Shown here piece by piece: positions 1-10,291 of a stretch of 64,000 nucleotides of DNA. The translations under genes were made by a program, and so were the position numbers. How positions within the stretch are numbered: position 1 is the stretch's first letter; each line of letters opens with the position of its first letter. Origin of the DNA: Prochlorococcus sp. AG-409-A10 (lineage in GTDB: Bacteria > Cyanobacteriota > Cyanobacteriia > PCC-6307 > Cyanobiaceae); NCBI GenBank assembly GCA_003216175.1, contig QCJG01000004.1, positions 1 to 64,000 on the forward strand. Direction: 5' to 3'. The notes beneath the pieces were generated by a model that was given only the letters and a program-made list of their open reading frames with translations, was not told where the DNA came from and did not search any database.

Positions 1-2
1 TT

Positions 3-878
<876 letters not shown>

Positions 879-912
879 CGTGCGTGCTTAATACGTCCAT
901 TATTTCTTAGGG

Positions 913-1056
913 ATGGCACTGATTAATCTCGACTTGCTTGCTGAACTTCCTGCTGCTTACCAGGCTTTTGCACCAACAGTGGATGTACTTCCGCTTATAC
1001 CTATTTTCTTCTTTTTGCTTGTTTTTGTTTGGCAAGCGGCAGTTGGCTTTCGTTAA
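913..1056 (+). CDS. psbK: photosystem II reaction centre protein K
   Basis: A 47-residue protein starting [19 protein letters not shown] and ending WQAAVGFR. PsbK is a single-span low-molecular-mass subunit next to CP43 in photosystem II. A short leader is followed by the mature-like part and one transmembrane helix (about residues 24-44, [20 protein letters not shown]). The Pro-rich VDVLPLIP stretch and the AAVGFR end are typical of the family. It lies 35 bases after tgt on the same strand and is followed by a strong hairpin terminator. The ATG is preceded directly by TTAGGG, so the ribosome site is unusually close, but no better start is visible. Confidence 0.93.
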   Translation: MALINLDLLAELPAAYQAFAPTVDVLPLIPIFFFLLVFVWQAAVGFR

Positions 1057-1120
1057 AAGCGAAGTTTTTTCTTCTAGTTTTTTGCAAATTAAGTAATCTA
1101 TTAGAAGTTCGTAACAAAAT

Positions 1121-1170
1121 AAAAATTTTGCCCGAATTAAAACATCGGGCAAAATTTTTTATTTTTTTTA
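1121..1170 (+). terminator. rho-independent terminator after psbK
   Basis: A perfect 15-base inverted repeat (1121-1135 and 1145-1159) with GCCCGA/TCGGGC at its core is separated by a 9-base loop and followed by a run of T. It lies 65 bases after the psbK stop and just past the 3' end of the convergent oxidoreductase gene, so it could serve both strands. Confidence 0.8.
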
Positions 1171-1189
1171 GAGAATTGATAAGTCTTTT

Positions 1190-2212
1190 TTAAATACCTT
1201 TTTTAAGCAAAATGTCTTCGCTTGGCATTGACACAGCTTTCTCAATTAAATCAGCAAGGTGGAGTGCTCTAGATGCTTGGAGCCCTCCAACAGCAGGTTT
1301 CTCCTTTCCGCGAACGCATTGTAGAAAATGCTCCAGCTCTGCATATAATGGCTCAATTGAAGTTGTACTGACTTCTTCAATAAAGCCATCGTTTCTATAA
1401 AGCAGTTCGCCATGATCGGCTGAATACCATTCATGAGCCTTCCTATGTATGTGAATGTTGTGATTTAGAAAATCTGTTTCTATAAGGCTTTGTTTGCAAT
1501 GGGCGCATAAACTTCTAATTTTTTTGTGGCTCATTTTGCTTGCAGTCAGGCTTGCGACTACACCGTTTTGAAAACCAAGTGTCGCGTTAACGTAATCCAT
1601 AGGTCCATCTCCACTGCATCCTCCAACTGCAGCAAGCCTTATCACTTTTGAATTTGCAAGTTCAATCACCAAATCAATATCGTGGATCATTAAGTCCAAT
1701 ACGACTGAAACATCATTAGCTCTCTCGGGATGGGGGCTATGTCTTCTGGCTTCAAGAACTACAACTTCTTCATTAGCGACTACTTTAGTTAATTCTCTAA
1801 AAGCCGGATTAAATCTTTCTATATGACCAACTTGTAATAATTTTTTCGCTTTGTTTGAAGCACTAATCAAAGATGATGCTTCTTCTTTATTTGCTGCTAT
1901 CGGTTTTTCAATTAACACATGTTTACCGGAGTTTAGACATTCTAGACCTACGTCATGGTGAAATAATGTAGGTACAGCAATACATACAGCTTCTACTTGA
2001 TTTAATAGATCCTTGTAATTTCTATACCAATTACAATTAAATTGCTCCATCGCTAACTTTCCTCGTTCTTCGTCTAAATCTGCAACTCCAACTAGTTCAG
2101 CATCTTTGAGAAGACTTAGTACTCTCGCATGATGCCAACCCATATTTCCAATGCCTATTACTCCAACTTTTACAGGAATAATATTTTCGTTGATCTTGGC
2201 AATTGTTTTCAT
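1190..2212 (-). CDS. Gfo/Idh/MocA family NAD(P)-dependent oxidoreductase
   Basis: A 340-residue sugar-type dehydrogenase. An N-terminal Rossmann fold carries VGVIGIGNMG (residues 16-25), followed by LVGVADLDEERG for cofactor binding, and the signature EKPIA begins at residue 102. The C-terminal alpha/beta domain holds DLMIHDIDLV, typical of the substrate pocket. Members oxidise or reduce sugars, inositols or related compounds, and some make sugar precursors for the cell surface; the substrate cannot be read from the sequence. The gene is convergent with psbK and 37 bases downstream of the CBS-domain gene on the same strand, so the two may be co-transcribed. Confidence 0.85.
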   Translation of the reverse strand: MKTIAKINENIIPVKVGVIGIGNMGWHHARVLSLLKDAELVGVADLDEERGKLAMEQFNCNWYRNYKDLLNQVEAVCIAVPTLFHHDVGLECLNSGKHVLIEKPIAANKEEASSLISASNKAKKLLQVGHIERFNPAFRELTKVVANEEVVVLEARRHSPHPERANDVSVVLDLMIHDIDLVIELANSKVIRLAAVGGCSGDGPMDYVNATLGFQNGVVASLTASKMSHKKIRSLCAHCKQSLIETDFLNHNIHIHRKAHEWYSADHGELLYRNDGFIEEVSTTSIEPLYAELEHFLQCVRGKEKPAVGGLQASRALHLADLIEKAVSMPSEDILLKKGI

Positions 2213-2249
2213 GTTTACTTTCTTATTAATTGATAGTCTTTTTTATAAA

Positions 2250-3518
2250 TTATTTAGGAAGTGTTATTTTAACTTTGATTATTCTTGGACCTTTCATGGC
2301 GATAATTTCAAATTCAATTTCATTATGAACGAACGTTTCTCCTGAGTTGGGAATTTCTTGGAGTTTTTCTAAAACAAATCCTGCAAGAGTGTAATGATCA
2401 TCAGCTTCTGGTAATTCTAAATTAAGCTCTCTATTTAGTTCTATTACTTCTATTTCCCCAGAAGTAATCCATACTTTTTTTAAGTCATCAATAGGTCTTA
2501 ACTCAGATTCTTTATTGTCAAATTGAATCTCGTCACCAACAATTTCACCCGTTAAGTCTGCTGATGTTATTAATCCTTCAGTTCCTCCATATTCATCAAC
2601 AACCAAGAGTAGTGGGTTCCCATTTTTTATTAGAGGTAATAATTCGGCCAAAGTAGAAGTTTCTAAAACACGAACAACTGGTTTTATGTAAGGCTCTAAA
2701 GATGAGTTGGCTTGCATTTCCCCTTTAGCTATTGGATCAGCAAGTTGCCTTAAATCTAAAACTCCAAGAACATTATCAAGTGAATCATCAATTACTAAGT
2801 ATCTTGCATGACGAGTTTTGTGAACTTCCTCCATCATTTGAGTGAAGGAGACATCTCTTGGAAGAGTAACCATTCCTGACCTAGGAACCATTACTTCTCT
2901 GACTTGTGTATCTCTTAAAGCAAAAACACCTTCAAGTATGTTTCTTTCATCAGGTTTTAATCCTGTAACACCACCAGTTTCAATTAATTTCTCTAACTCT
3001 CCTGCAGAGAATGCAGCTGTCGTAAGACTTTCTGATTGAGTATTTAGTCCAAATAATCTAAGAATTAATAAAGCAAGTCCTTCTAGCAAAGAAAGGAATG
3101 GTGACATCCACTTTATTGCTGCTTCAATTAGAGGTGATAACTTTAGTGCAGAAGTCTCTGGTTGATTAAGGACTAGTGCTTTTGGAAGAAGACCAGATAT
3201 CAAAGTTGCTAAAAGTACAACAGTAATAAACAGTCCTAGATCTAAAAAATAATTAATTGAAGAATTATTTCCCCACCATTGACTTGCAATATTTTTACAG
3301 ATCCAACCAATTGAAATTAATGAAATAGTTATTCCTAGCTCTGCTATTAAAAGGGTTCTTCTCAGTCTTTTTTGCAGACGAATTATGGAATTGGAACCAG
3401 GTAGTCCATCTTCTATTAGCCTTTGAACCTTAGTTGAACGAAGTCTCAAAATGGCAAATTGACCTGCATTGAAAAATGCTGGTATTACAAGCAATATACA
3501 AAGAAGTAATAAACTCAT
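2250..3518 (-). CDS. CNNM/CorC-HlyC family membrane protein with CBS domains
   Basis: A 422-residue protein with an N-terminal DUF21 membrane domain (several hydrophobic spans within about residues 1-175), a paired CBS module (about 200-325, with REVMVPRSGMVTLPRD and LLVVDEYGGTEGLIT) and a C-terminal CorC_HlyC domain that includes the DDHYTLAGFVLEKL stretch. The family is linked to Mg2+/Co2+ efflux or resistance, with the CBS pair sensing nucleotides. The older label hemolysin is misleading. It is the first gene on its strand after tRNA-Met and is probably co-transcribed with the oxidoreductase downstream. Confidence 0.85.
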   Translation of the reverse strand: MSLLLLCILLVIPAFFNAGQFAILRLRSTKVQRLIEDGLPGSNSIIRLQKRLRRTLLIAELGITISLISIGWICKNIASQWWGNNSSINYFLDLGLFITVVLLATLISGLLPKALVLNQPETSALKLSPLIEAAIKWMSPFLSLLEGLALLILRLFGLNTQSESLTTAAFSAGELEKLIETGGVTGLKPDERNILEGVFALRDTQVREVMVPRSGMVTLPRDVSFTQMMEEVHKTRHARYLVIDDSLDNVLGVLDLRQLADPIAKGEMQANSSLEPYIKPVVRVLETSTLAELLPLIKNGNPLLLVVDEYGGTEGLITSADLTGEIVGDEIQFDNKESELRPIDDLKKVWITSGEIEVIELNRELNLELPEADDHYTLAGFVLEKLQEIPNSGETFVHNEIEFEIIAMKGPRIIKVKITLPK

Positions 3519-3532
3519 TAAGAATTTTTCTA

Positions 3533-3605
3533 TGGGGGTGGCGAGGATCGAACTCGCCTAAGGCGAATTATGAGTTCGCTGCATTCACCAGATTGCTACA
3601 CCCCC
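3533..3605 (-). tRNA. tRNA-Met (CAT), elongator type
   Basis: Read on the minus strand this is a 73-base cloverleaf: acceptor GGGGGTG/CACCCCC, anticodon stem GCGAA/TTCGC around the loop CTCATAA, and T arm GCGAG/CTCGC with loop TTCGATC. The first acceptor pair is G-C, not the C-A mismatch of initiator tRNA, so it is elongator Met. A lysidine-modified Ile (CAT) tRNA is the alternative and cannot be excluded from the anticodon alone. Confidence 0.9.
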
Positions 3606-3713
3606 AAAAAAGCTGTACTAAACTTTTTTTGATAATAGTTAATTAGTTTGCCTAAAGTAAATATATATCTAATCTAACCAAGATGTTTAATAATTAAACT
3701 TGCATATAAAGAT

Positions 3714-4292
3714 ATGAACCCATTGAATCCCTCATTAGATGAAATAAAAGAAAATCTTTTAACTTTATTAGCTCAAAAAGCTTATAGGTTTGGCGATTTT
3801 TCTTTATCTTCCGGAAAAAAAAGTTCTCATTACGTCAATTGCAAGCCAGTCTCTCTTTCAGGTCAAGGACTCTTGTCGATAAGTGCGCTATTCCTTAAAC
3901 AAATAAATGAAAAAGATACTGGCGTAGCTGGCTTGACTTTGGGTGCTGATCCTCTTGTTAGTGGCGTTGTAATGTTGGCCGCACAATCAGGTATTGATTT
4001 AAGCGGCTTGATAGTAAGGAAAGAAGCTAAAGGTCATGGAACTGGAGCATGGCTAGAAGGACCTTTGCCTCCGAAGGGTTCTGTGATTACTGTCCTAGAG
4101 GATGTTGTTACGACTGGGGGCTCTTCTTTAAAAGCTGTTGAGCAACTTAGAAATCAAGGGTATTTAGTTAACCAAGTTCTAGCAATAGTCGATAGAGAAG
4201 AAGGAGGAGTAGATGCCATGTCTAAAGCTGATTTAGATTTAAATAGTCTTTTCTTTTTAAAAGAGATTGTTGAAAGAGCTAAAAACTTGTAA
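3714..4292 (+). CDS. pyrE: orotate phosphoribosyltransferase
   Basis: Makes OMP from orotate and PRPP in pyrimidine synthesis. The 192-residue protein carries the PRPP-binding motif [12 protein letters not shown] (residues 127-138), the catalytic loop region [11 protein letters not shown] (101-111) and the [14 protein letters not shown] substrate segment (29-42). Length is normal for the family. The ATG start fits the conserved N-terminus. The last A of its stop codon is the first base of ygfZ (TAATG), so translational coupling is likely. Confidence 0.95.
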   Translation: MNPLNPSLDEIKENLLTLLAQKAYRFGDFSLSSGKKSSHYVNCKPVSLSGQGLLSISALFLKQINEKDTGVAGLTLGADPLVSGVVMLAAQSGIDLSGLIVRKEAKGHGTGAWLEGPLPPKGSVITVLEDVVTTGGSSLKAVEQLRNQGYLVNQVLAIVDREEGGVDAMSKADLDLNSLFFLKEIVERAKNL

Positions 4293-5140
4293 TGACAGAA
4301 ACTAAATCATTGATTTGGGATGAAACATTCCCATCATTACTTTTAAAAGGGGAGGGGACTCATGCTTTTTTACATGGTCAAACAACCGCTGATGTTTTTG
4401 CTAACAAAGAACTAGATCGAATATTCATGAGTTGTTGGCTATCAACTAAAGGATCTTTAAAAGCTGTATTGGAAATTCGACTTTCAGATGATATGGCTGA
4501 AATAGTTATTATTAGTGGTGAAATTAATTCTATAATAGATGGATTTGAATCAGTGATATTTCCAGCAGATAAAGTTACGTTAGAAGTTATAGATCCAATC
4601 AGAAGAATACAAGAAATAAATAATAATAATTCATGGAAGGAATCAAAGTTTAGTTGGGTTGATAATAATGATTTTATTCTAAAAGAAATAACTAACTCTA
4701 CAAAAGCTACTAAAGAAGAGTTGGAAAATTGGAAAATAAGACAAGGAATACCTAGCTATGATAGAGAATTAAATGGAGAAACAAATCCTTATGAATTAGG
4801 ATTCGCAGATATTATAAATCTTGATAAAGGTTGTTATTTAGGTCAAGAGGCAATGGCTAGGTTGTTTAGGTCTAAATCTCTAAAATGTCAACTTCGTTAT
4901 TGGGAAGCTTATGGAGAATCTAATGAATTTGATATTGGTAAAAAGTTTTTTAGCACTAATCAAGATGAAAGTTTAAAGAAAAATGTAGGAGTTGTTACTT
5001 CTTCAATTAGGGTTAATGATAATTTTTTTAATGGGTTAGCATTAATCAAGAGAAATTTTCTTGATCAGGATTTCTGTTTCTCTGAAAATGGTGACTCCAT
5101 AACTATAAAAAAAACAATCTCTTTTACTAATCCGTTTTAA
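4292..5140 (+). CDS. ygfZ: folate-binding protein YgfZ (Fe-S cluster maintenance)
   Basis: A GcvT-like protein of 282 residues with the YgfZ signature KGCYLGQE at residues 179-186, containing the conserved Cys. YgfZ/IBA57 proteins bind tetrahydrofolate and support assembly or repair of certain [4Fe-4S] enzymes. The N-terminal half (LHGQTTADV, residues 28-36) is the usual aminomethyltransferase-like fold. It overlaps the pyrE stop by one base. Its 3' end faces the nuclease gene on the other strand, 15 bases away. Confidence 0.88.
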   Translation: MTETKSLIWDETFPSLLLKGEGTHAFLHGQTTADVFANKELDRIFMSCWLSTKGSLKAVLEIRLSDDMAEIVIISGEINSIIDGFESVIFPADKVTLEVIDPIRRIQEINNNNSWKESKFSWVDNNDFILKEITNSTKATKEELENWKIRQGIPSYDRELNGETNPYELGFADIINLDKGCYLGQEAMARLFRSKSLKCQLRYWEAYGESNEFDIGKKFFSTNQDESLKKNVGVVTSSIRVNDNFFNGLALIKRNFLDQDFCFSENGDSITIKKTISFTNPF

Positions 5141-5155
5141 TCTATTGCGATATTC

Positions 5156-6610
5156 TCACTCGTGATCTATTAACCACTTCGCGATCATTAAGGTGGCTAT
5201 GCAATCATCATGATTGTATTCAAAAATTGAATTTAAATTCCTAGAATACATTTTATTTGTTTTACGTGATTTTTTCCATTGTCTCCACCATAAAAGAGCT
5301 CTTGCTCCATCTACATTGGTTTGCTTCCATTCAAATCCAATCCATTCTGCGATTGATTTAAGACCATAATTTCTTACTGGAAGGCACCAGTTTTCTTTAA
5401 TTAATAAATGTATATCAATAAATCTTTTTTTTAATTCTTCAATTTCCTGAGTATTAGCTCCTTGACTTAATCCCAGCTTGAGCAAAGATATTGGCTCTGT
5501 TTCACCATAATGAATAATTGGATAGTCTTTATTAAGACTTAATTTTTTAGTTATTCTTTTCCAGAGTAAACTTTCAGTGTTTTTTTCGAGATTAAGTAAT
5601 GGTGAATATTTGGTTTTTTTAAAACTTATATCGCTTTTAATATTTTTTGGTAGTCGAATAAATCCATGTAAAAAGTCATGTTTGATATCTGGGTCAGATT
5701 CAATGTCATAAATATATAAACCTTTTGCTTTCTTTAGTTTATTTAGTGATATTTCTGAATTTATTTTGATTTCCTTATTGCTTATCTGAGATTGCGCTTG
5801 TAAAATAATTTGTTTGGAAATATTACCATGTTGTGTACCAAATCTTTCAAGCTTTTCCTTTAACTTATAATGTTTAATCTTCGCTAATTCCTCTATATTT
5901 TTAATACCAATTTTGTTTAACAAAAGTTCTCTTTTGGCTCCAATTCCGCTAACTTCACTCAGATTTCCTTCCTTTATTGATATAGCATCACAATCTTTTC
6001 TCCATGAACATATTGTGCATTTTTTTCTATTTGAAGTTATGGGTGGAGGAGTTTTTGATTCAATATCTTTTTCTAGATTTAATAATGAATCGATTAATTC
6101 TTTATTTATATTTTTACTTAATCTTATCTTTTCGACTTTGACAATTTCATTTTCTTTGTGTAATATTAAGCCTTTTTCGACTTGATATTTCTGTAAATTA
6201 TTTATTAATAGACCTTTCATTGCAAGTATTAATCTATGCTCTCTTGTGATTTTTTTACCTTGCCTAGCTAAAACTGGTTGGTAAGAAAAATTACCCCAAA
6301 TACTTTCTCCTGATGTTTTCTTTAGGATCGGTAAATTTCCTTTGATAATTTTATTTTTAATAAGAGGATATTTAAGTCTGACCCCATAGGCGATATTTTT
6401 CCCCTCTTCACAAGCTTGAATTCCTATCCCATAACTTTTTTGTGAGAGATTATGAAAGCAGTCGATTTGATGATTTAATTGAAGTGTGCTATGAGCGGTC
6501 CACAACTTTTTTTGTTTATCACCATGAATTTCGAGCCAAGCTTTTCTTCTGCATCGAATCCAACTCCTTAAAAGGTGATCATTAATTGGTTTGGATTTAT
6601 TACATTTCAT
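5156..6610 (-). CDS. TM0106-type RecB/Cas4-like putative nuclease with C-terminal RNase H fold
   Basis: A 484-residue protein of three parts. Residues 1-207 resemble a RecB/Cas4-like nuclease: Cys20 near the N-terminus and Cys198, Cys201 and Cys207 match the four-cysteine pattern that holds a [4Fe-4S] cluster in Cas4/AddB proteins. Residues about 218-245 (SGIGAKRELLLNKIGI) are a helix-hairpin-helix. The C-terminal third starts with YIYDIESDPD and ends with YNHDDCIATLMIAKWL, the first and last acidic motifs of a DEDD exonuclease (RNaseH_2/YprB-like). The usual D-x-K of the RecB domain is not visible (SYQPVLARQGKKIT in its place). Function is unknown; a DNA repair or processing role is plausible. 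Confidence 0.75.
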   Translation of the reverse strand: MKCNKSKPINDHLLRSWIRCRRKAWLEIHGDKQKKLWTAHSTLQLNHQIDCFHNLSQKSYGIGIQACEEGKNIAYGVRLKYPLIKNKIIKGNLPILKKTSGESIWGNFSYQPVLARQGKKITREHRLILAMKGLLINNLQKYQVEKGLILHKENEIVKVEKIRLSKNINKELIDSLLNLEKDIESKTPPPITSNRKKCTICSWRKDCDAISIKEGNLSEVSGIGAKRELLLNKIGIKNIEELAKIKHYKLKEKLERFGTQHGNISKQIILQAQSQISNKEIKINSEISLNKLKKAKGLYIYDIESDPDIKHDFLHGFIRLPKNIKSDISFKKTKYSPLLNLEKNTESLLWKRITKKLSLNKDYPIIHYGETEPISLLKLGLSQGANTQEIEELKKRFIDIHLLIKENWCLPVRNYGLKSIAEWIGFEWKQTNVDGARALLWWRQWKKSRKTNKMYSRNLNSIFEYNHDDCIATLMIAKWLIDHE

Positions 6611-6662
6611 ACTTAGAGATTAATCTGAATTTCTTTAAGAACAAAGTTTCGCCATCATAAAG

Positions 6663-8123
6663 ATGAAAAAGAAAAAGTTGAACCTCACTAAAGAGGAAAT
6701 TTCTTTTGGAACAGATGGTTGGAGAGGGATATTAGGTGTTGATTTTACTTTGGAAACATTGCTTAAAGTTGCAGCAGCAGCAGCTCAAGAGCTTGCTTAT
6801 GTGAAGGAGAAAAAAAATAATAAAATAATCATTGGTTATGATCGGCGTTTTCTCGCAGAGGAGATGGCTGAGGCGGTTGCATCTGCAGTTAGAGGAGTCG
6901 ATTTAGTACCTTTGTTGTCTTCTTCTGCGCTGCCAACTCCCTCTTGTAGCTGGGGAATAGTTGAAGAAAATGCACTTGGTGCTCTTGTGATTACAGCAAG
7001 TCATAACCCATGCGAATGGTTGGGTTTGAAAATAAAAGGTCCTTTTGGAGGCTCAGTTGATAGCTCTTTCACCGATTCCGTTCAAAAAAGATTAGATGCA
7101 GGAGGGATATCAATTCCAATTGAAGACGTAACCGAGAGAGTTGATTTTCGAAAACAACATCTATTGGGGATTAGTCAGAAATTTGACATACCTTTGATTG
7201 CTAATGGATTGAGAAAATTAGGTGTGAAAATATTTGTTGATTCAATGCATGGATCTGCTGCGGGCTGCATGTCTGAATTATTTGGCTCTGATGGTGATGA
7301 GCTTATTTATGAATTAAGAACAAAAAGAGATCCTTGTTTTGGCGGGAACCCTCCAGAACCCTTGAAGGCTTACCTATCGCAATTAATAGAAGAAGTTAAG
7401 GATTCGTTTGAAAAAGGTAAGTTGTCCATGGGCATAGTTTTTGATGGAGATGGAGATCGAATTGCGGCGATAGATGAAAAAGGTAGATATTGCAATACAC
7501 AGTTGTTAATGCCTGTCCTGATAGATCATCTAGCAAGTTTCAAAAATATGGCAGGTTGTGTGGTTAAAACTGTAAGTGGTTCGGACTTGATGCGATTGGT
7601 TGCGGAGGACTTGGGGCGAGAAGTGCTCGAGAAGCCAGTTGGGTTTAAATATATTGCTGAAGAAATGCTTTCAAGAGAAGTTCTCATTGGAGGGGAGGAG
7701 TCAGGGGGGGTTGGATTTGGACATCATTTGCCAGAACGTGATGCTTTGTTTACCGCTTTGCTTTTGATGGAATCAATAGTTGTTGATAGTAAATGTTTAG
7801 GTGAGAAAATAGATTCTCTTCATGCTCGTTTTGGAGAGAGTCATTTTGAACGTATTGATTTAATTCTCAAAGATATGGAGATGAGAAGGAATTTGGAAAA
7901 TTTTTTGAAACAGAAAACTCCACCTTCAATTGGTCATAAATCAGTTTTAGAGGTTATTTCAACTGATGGAATAAAACTTGTACTTGATAAAAGTCATTGG
8001 CTTATGTTCCGCTTCTCTGGAACAGAGCCCCTTTTAAGAATTTATTGTGAAGCTCCCTCCAGTGCAGAAGTTACTTCAACTTTGTATTATGCAAAGCAAC
8101 TTATAGATAATAGTTTTGGATAA
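6663..8123 (+). CDS. phosphoglucomutase/phosphomannomutase family protein
   Basis: An alpha-D-phosphohexomutase of 486 residues. The phosphoserine loop TASHNP is at 111-116 (Ser113), the Mg2+ loop DGDGDR at 261-266, the sugar-binding GEESGGVGF later, and the phosphate-binding RFSGTEPLLRIYCE near the C-terminus. It interconverts hexose 1- and 6-phosphates. Whether glucose, mannose or glucosamine phosphate is preferred cannot be decided from these motifs. The nuclease gene diverges upstream with about 50 bases between starts. Its stop overlaps the TTG start of rdgB. Confidence 0.9.
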   Translation: MKKKKLNLTKEEISFGTDGWRGILGVDFTLETLLKVAAAAAQELAYVKEKKNNKIIIGYDRRFLAEEMAEAVASAVRGVDLVPLLSSSALPTPSCSWGIVEENALGALVITASHNPCEWLGLKIKGPFGGSVDSSFTDSVQKRLDAGGISIPIEDVTERVDFRKQHLLGISQKFDIPLIANGLRKLGVKIFVDSMHGSAAGCMSELFGSDGDELIYELRTKRDPCFGGNPPEPLKAYLSQLIEEVKDSFEKGKLSMGIVFDGDGDRIAAIDEKGRYCNTQLLMPVLIDHLASFKNMAGCVVKTVSGSDLMRLVAEDLGREVLEKPVGFKYIAEEMLSREVLIGGEESGGVGFGHHLPERDALFTALLLMESIVVDSKCLGEKIDSLHARFGESHFERIDLILKDMEMRRNLENFLKQKTPPSIGHKSVLEVISTDGIKLVLDKSHWLMFRFSGTEPLLRIYCEAPSSAEVTSTLYYAKQLIDNSFG

Positions 8124-8706
8124 TCTCCCTCTAGTAATTGCTAGTGGCAATCAAGGTAAAATCGGAGAATTTAAAAAACTTTTGGACGATTTTCCATTTG
8201 ATTTATTGACTCAACCTTTTGGATTTGAGATTGAGGAAACAGGAAATACATTTATAGAAAATGCAAGGATCAAGGCCATTGCTGTAAGTCAAGCAACAGG
8301 TAATTTGGCTCTTGCTGACGACTCTGGGTTAAGTGTTGAGGCTCTTGGAGGAGTACCAGGTATTTATTCTTCTAGGTATGCAAATTCAGATAAGGAAAGA
8401 ATTGAAAAATTATTAGCAGAGTTAAAACCTTTTGCAAATAGAAAGGCCAAATTTGAATGCGCATTATGTATAGCTAGTGGGGCAAAAGTGTTGATAGAAG
8501 TTTCAGGCGTTTGCGAAGGTCTAATAACTTTTTCCCCGAAAGGGGAAAATGGGTTTGGTTATGATCCGATTTTTGAAGTTTCTGGATTAGGTGAGACTTA
8601 TGCGGAAATGGACCACGAAAAAAAGAAACATATTGGTCACAGGGGGAATGCATTCAAATTGCTCATACCAGAATTGAAAAAATTATTGGTTTCAATAAAA
8701 AAGTAG
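8116..8706 (+). CDS. rdgB: RdgB/HAM1 family non-canonical purine NTP pyrophosphatase
   Basis: Hydrolyses dITP, XTP and related damaged purine triphosphates to monophosphates, keeping them out of DNA and RNA. The 196-residue protein has the family motifs VIASGNQGKIGEFKKLL (residues 7-23), LADDSGLSVEALGGVPG and ENGFGYDPIFEV, and ends with HRGNAFKLL. Translation begins at a TTG inside the last codons of the upstream mutase gene (8-base overlap), which suggests coupling. It ends 4 bases from the convergent carotenoid oxygenase gene. Confidence 0.93.
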   Translation: MDNLPLVIASGNQGKIGEFKKLLDDFPFDLLTQPFGFEIEETGNTFIENARIKAIAVSQATGNLALADDSGLSVEALGGVPGIYSSRYANSDKERIEKLLAELKPFANRKAKFECALCIASGAKVLIEVSGVCEGLITFSPKGENGFGYDPIFEVSGLGETYAEMDHEKKKHIGHRGNAFKLLIPELKKLLVSIKK

Positions 8707-8709
8707 TTT

Positions 8710-10203
8710 TTAATTTTCAACCCAGCTTCCGTGTAATCCATGTGGGATTGAAATTGGAACTTCAAGAATAGCTTTTTCAGTCAGATCTTTAGAATCAAGG
8801 AGTATTAAATCAGTTCCAGATCTAATACTATTCCAAACTAATGTAACAACCCATCCATTGTCTTCTTCAGATTTTGATTCTTGGGATGGAATAAATATAG
8901 GTTCACTTACAAAACCTCTTGGAGCAGCACTCCAACTTATCTCTTTATTATTAGATAAATCGATTTTTTTTATAGCTTGTAGTGGCCCATTACCTTCTTT
9001 TTCTTCTGCAGTTGCCATCCAACTGAAGCGAGCTTTTACTCCTTCGAAATGAGGATTGACCATTGCAAATTCACAACATTGATTGCTTATGGTTGAACAA
9101 GTAAATGTATTTTCTATTGGATTGATTTCACTTCTTTTCAAAATTCCTTCTGGTAAAAGATCAAAATCAATTTCTCTAAAATTATCCTTGGGTCCAATAC
9201 TAGGAAAATCATTATAAAAAATACTTTCAATATTGATTTTTTCATTATCTTCCCATGCATTTAGATGATGAAAAACAAAACCCTCTGGAGCATCAACTGA
9301 TTTTGGTGGTTGACCAGCAAATTTGCCCGCGTCCCTTGGAATTAATAAAAATTTTGGAGTCCCATCGGGTTTGGAAGCTAAACATTGTGCGGCTCCTTTT
9401 TGTCCAAGTAGAAACGGGAGAGGATTAAAACTAATAGCATTTTGAAGAAATATTGCCCAGTTTGGAGTTATGGCAAAATCATGCAAGAACGCAAATCCAT
9501 TAAAAGAATCTTTTCTATCACTTAAAAGAGAACCAATATTTTCTCCTTCTGTGGAAAATTCCATCAATCTAATTGTGCTTTTAGGACCTGTAGATACCCC
9601 AAAAGTTACCATTCTTTGATTTTTATGATGGCCAGGATCAAATCGTGGATGAGCACTAAATGCCTCACCTTTTTTTAAAACTCCTTTTAAATCAGATAAG
9701 CCATTGGTCTCAAGGGTATTAGGATTAAGTGAATATGGACTGGATGCTTCCCATAAAGCTAGAAGATCATCTCCAAGTTTTATTACGTGAGTATTGGCAA
9801 TATTTTTTAGCCTTACATCAAAAGCATTAGCTAATACCCCGCCTTCTTTTTGAGTTCCAAATACACCTCTATATAAAAATTTTTGGGATTTTTCTTCCTC
9901 TGCCCATTCCTTTGTGCGAACAAAACGATTGGTCAGGTTTATTTTCCCATTTTCAAATTTGAAGGCAGCAATCATGCCATCTCCATCAAATGGATGATGG
10001 ACCCATCTTCCGCCTCTTTCTAATCTGCCTGGACCGTTTCGATAAAAGGTACCAGAAATTTGTTCAGGAATAGATCCTTTTACCAGTTTGAGTTCAGCAT
10101 GATCTAATTCTTTGTCAACATTGCAATATGCACTTGACCAATCTTCTTTGTTGAAGATTGTTTGCTGTGGAGATGATTCTCTTTTTAAATAACTAACAGC
10201 CAC
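8710..10203 (-). CDS. carotenoid oxygenase (RPE65 / lignostilbene dioxygenase family)
   Basis: A 497-residue seven-bladed propeller enzyme of the carotenoid cleavage family. The likely four iron-ligand histidines lie in SAHPRFDPGHH, FLHDFAIT, VFHHLNAWED and the C-terminal IPHGLHGSW. GTFYRNGPGRLERGG and HPFDGDGMIAAF near the N-terminus are conserved family segments. Members cleave apocarotenoids or carotenoids oxidatively to aldehydes; the substrate is not evident here. It is the last gene of a reverse run after fabI and hisB, with an 88-base gap to hisB, so shared transcription is possible but not required. Confidence 0.88.
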   Translation of the reverse strand: MAVSYLKRESSPQQTIFNKEDWSSAYCNVDKELDHAELKLVKGSIPEQISGTFYRNGPGRLERGGRWVHHPFDGDGMIAAFKFENGKINLTNRFVRTKEWAEEEKSQKFLYRGVFGTQKEGGVLANAFDVRLKNIANTHVIKLGDDLLALWEASSPYSLNPNTLETNGLSDLKGVLKKGEAFSAHPRFDPGHHKNQRMVTFGVSTGPKSTIRLMEFSTEGENIGSLLSDRKDSFNGFAFLHDFAITPNWAIFLQNAISFNPLPFLLGQKGAAQCLASKPDGTPKFLLIPRDAGKFAGQPPKSVDAPEGFVFHHLNAWEDNEKINIESIFYNDFPSIGPKDNFREIDFDLLPEGILKRSEINPIENTFTCSTISNQCCEFAMVNPHFEGVKARFSWMATAEEKEGNGPLQAIKKIDLSNNKEISWSAAPRGFVSEPIFIPSQESKSEEDNGWVVTLVWNSIRSGTDLILLDSKDLTEKAILEVPISIPHGLHGSWVEN

Positions 10204-10291
10204 TATTTTTCTTAGATTGAAACTTGATTTTCGCTTAAACTTCTTACTTTTGTGAGTTCAAGGTCAAAATGATTTATTTAAATATGGAGTT

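Noticed and set aside
907-1152. An 81-codon frame on the minus strand
   Set aside because: It is antisense to psbK and the terminator, Cys/Lys rich, and matches no family.
3533-3605. tRNA-Met as initiator tRNA
   Set aside because: The first acceptor pair is G-C; the initiator has an unpaired C-A at this place.
5156-6610. The Cas4-like protein as part of a CRISPR system
   Set aside because: There are no cas1/cas2 genes or repeat arrays in the window, and the domain layout is TM0106-like.
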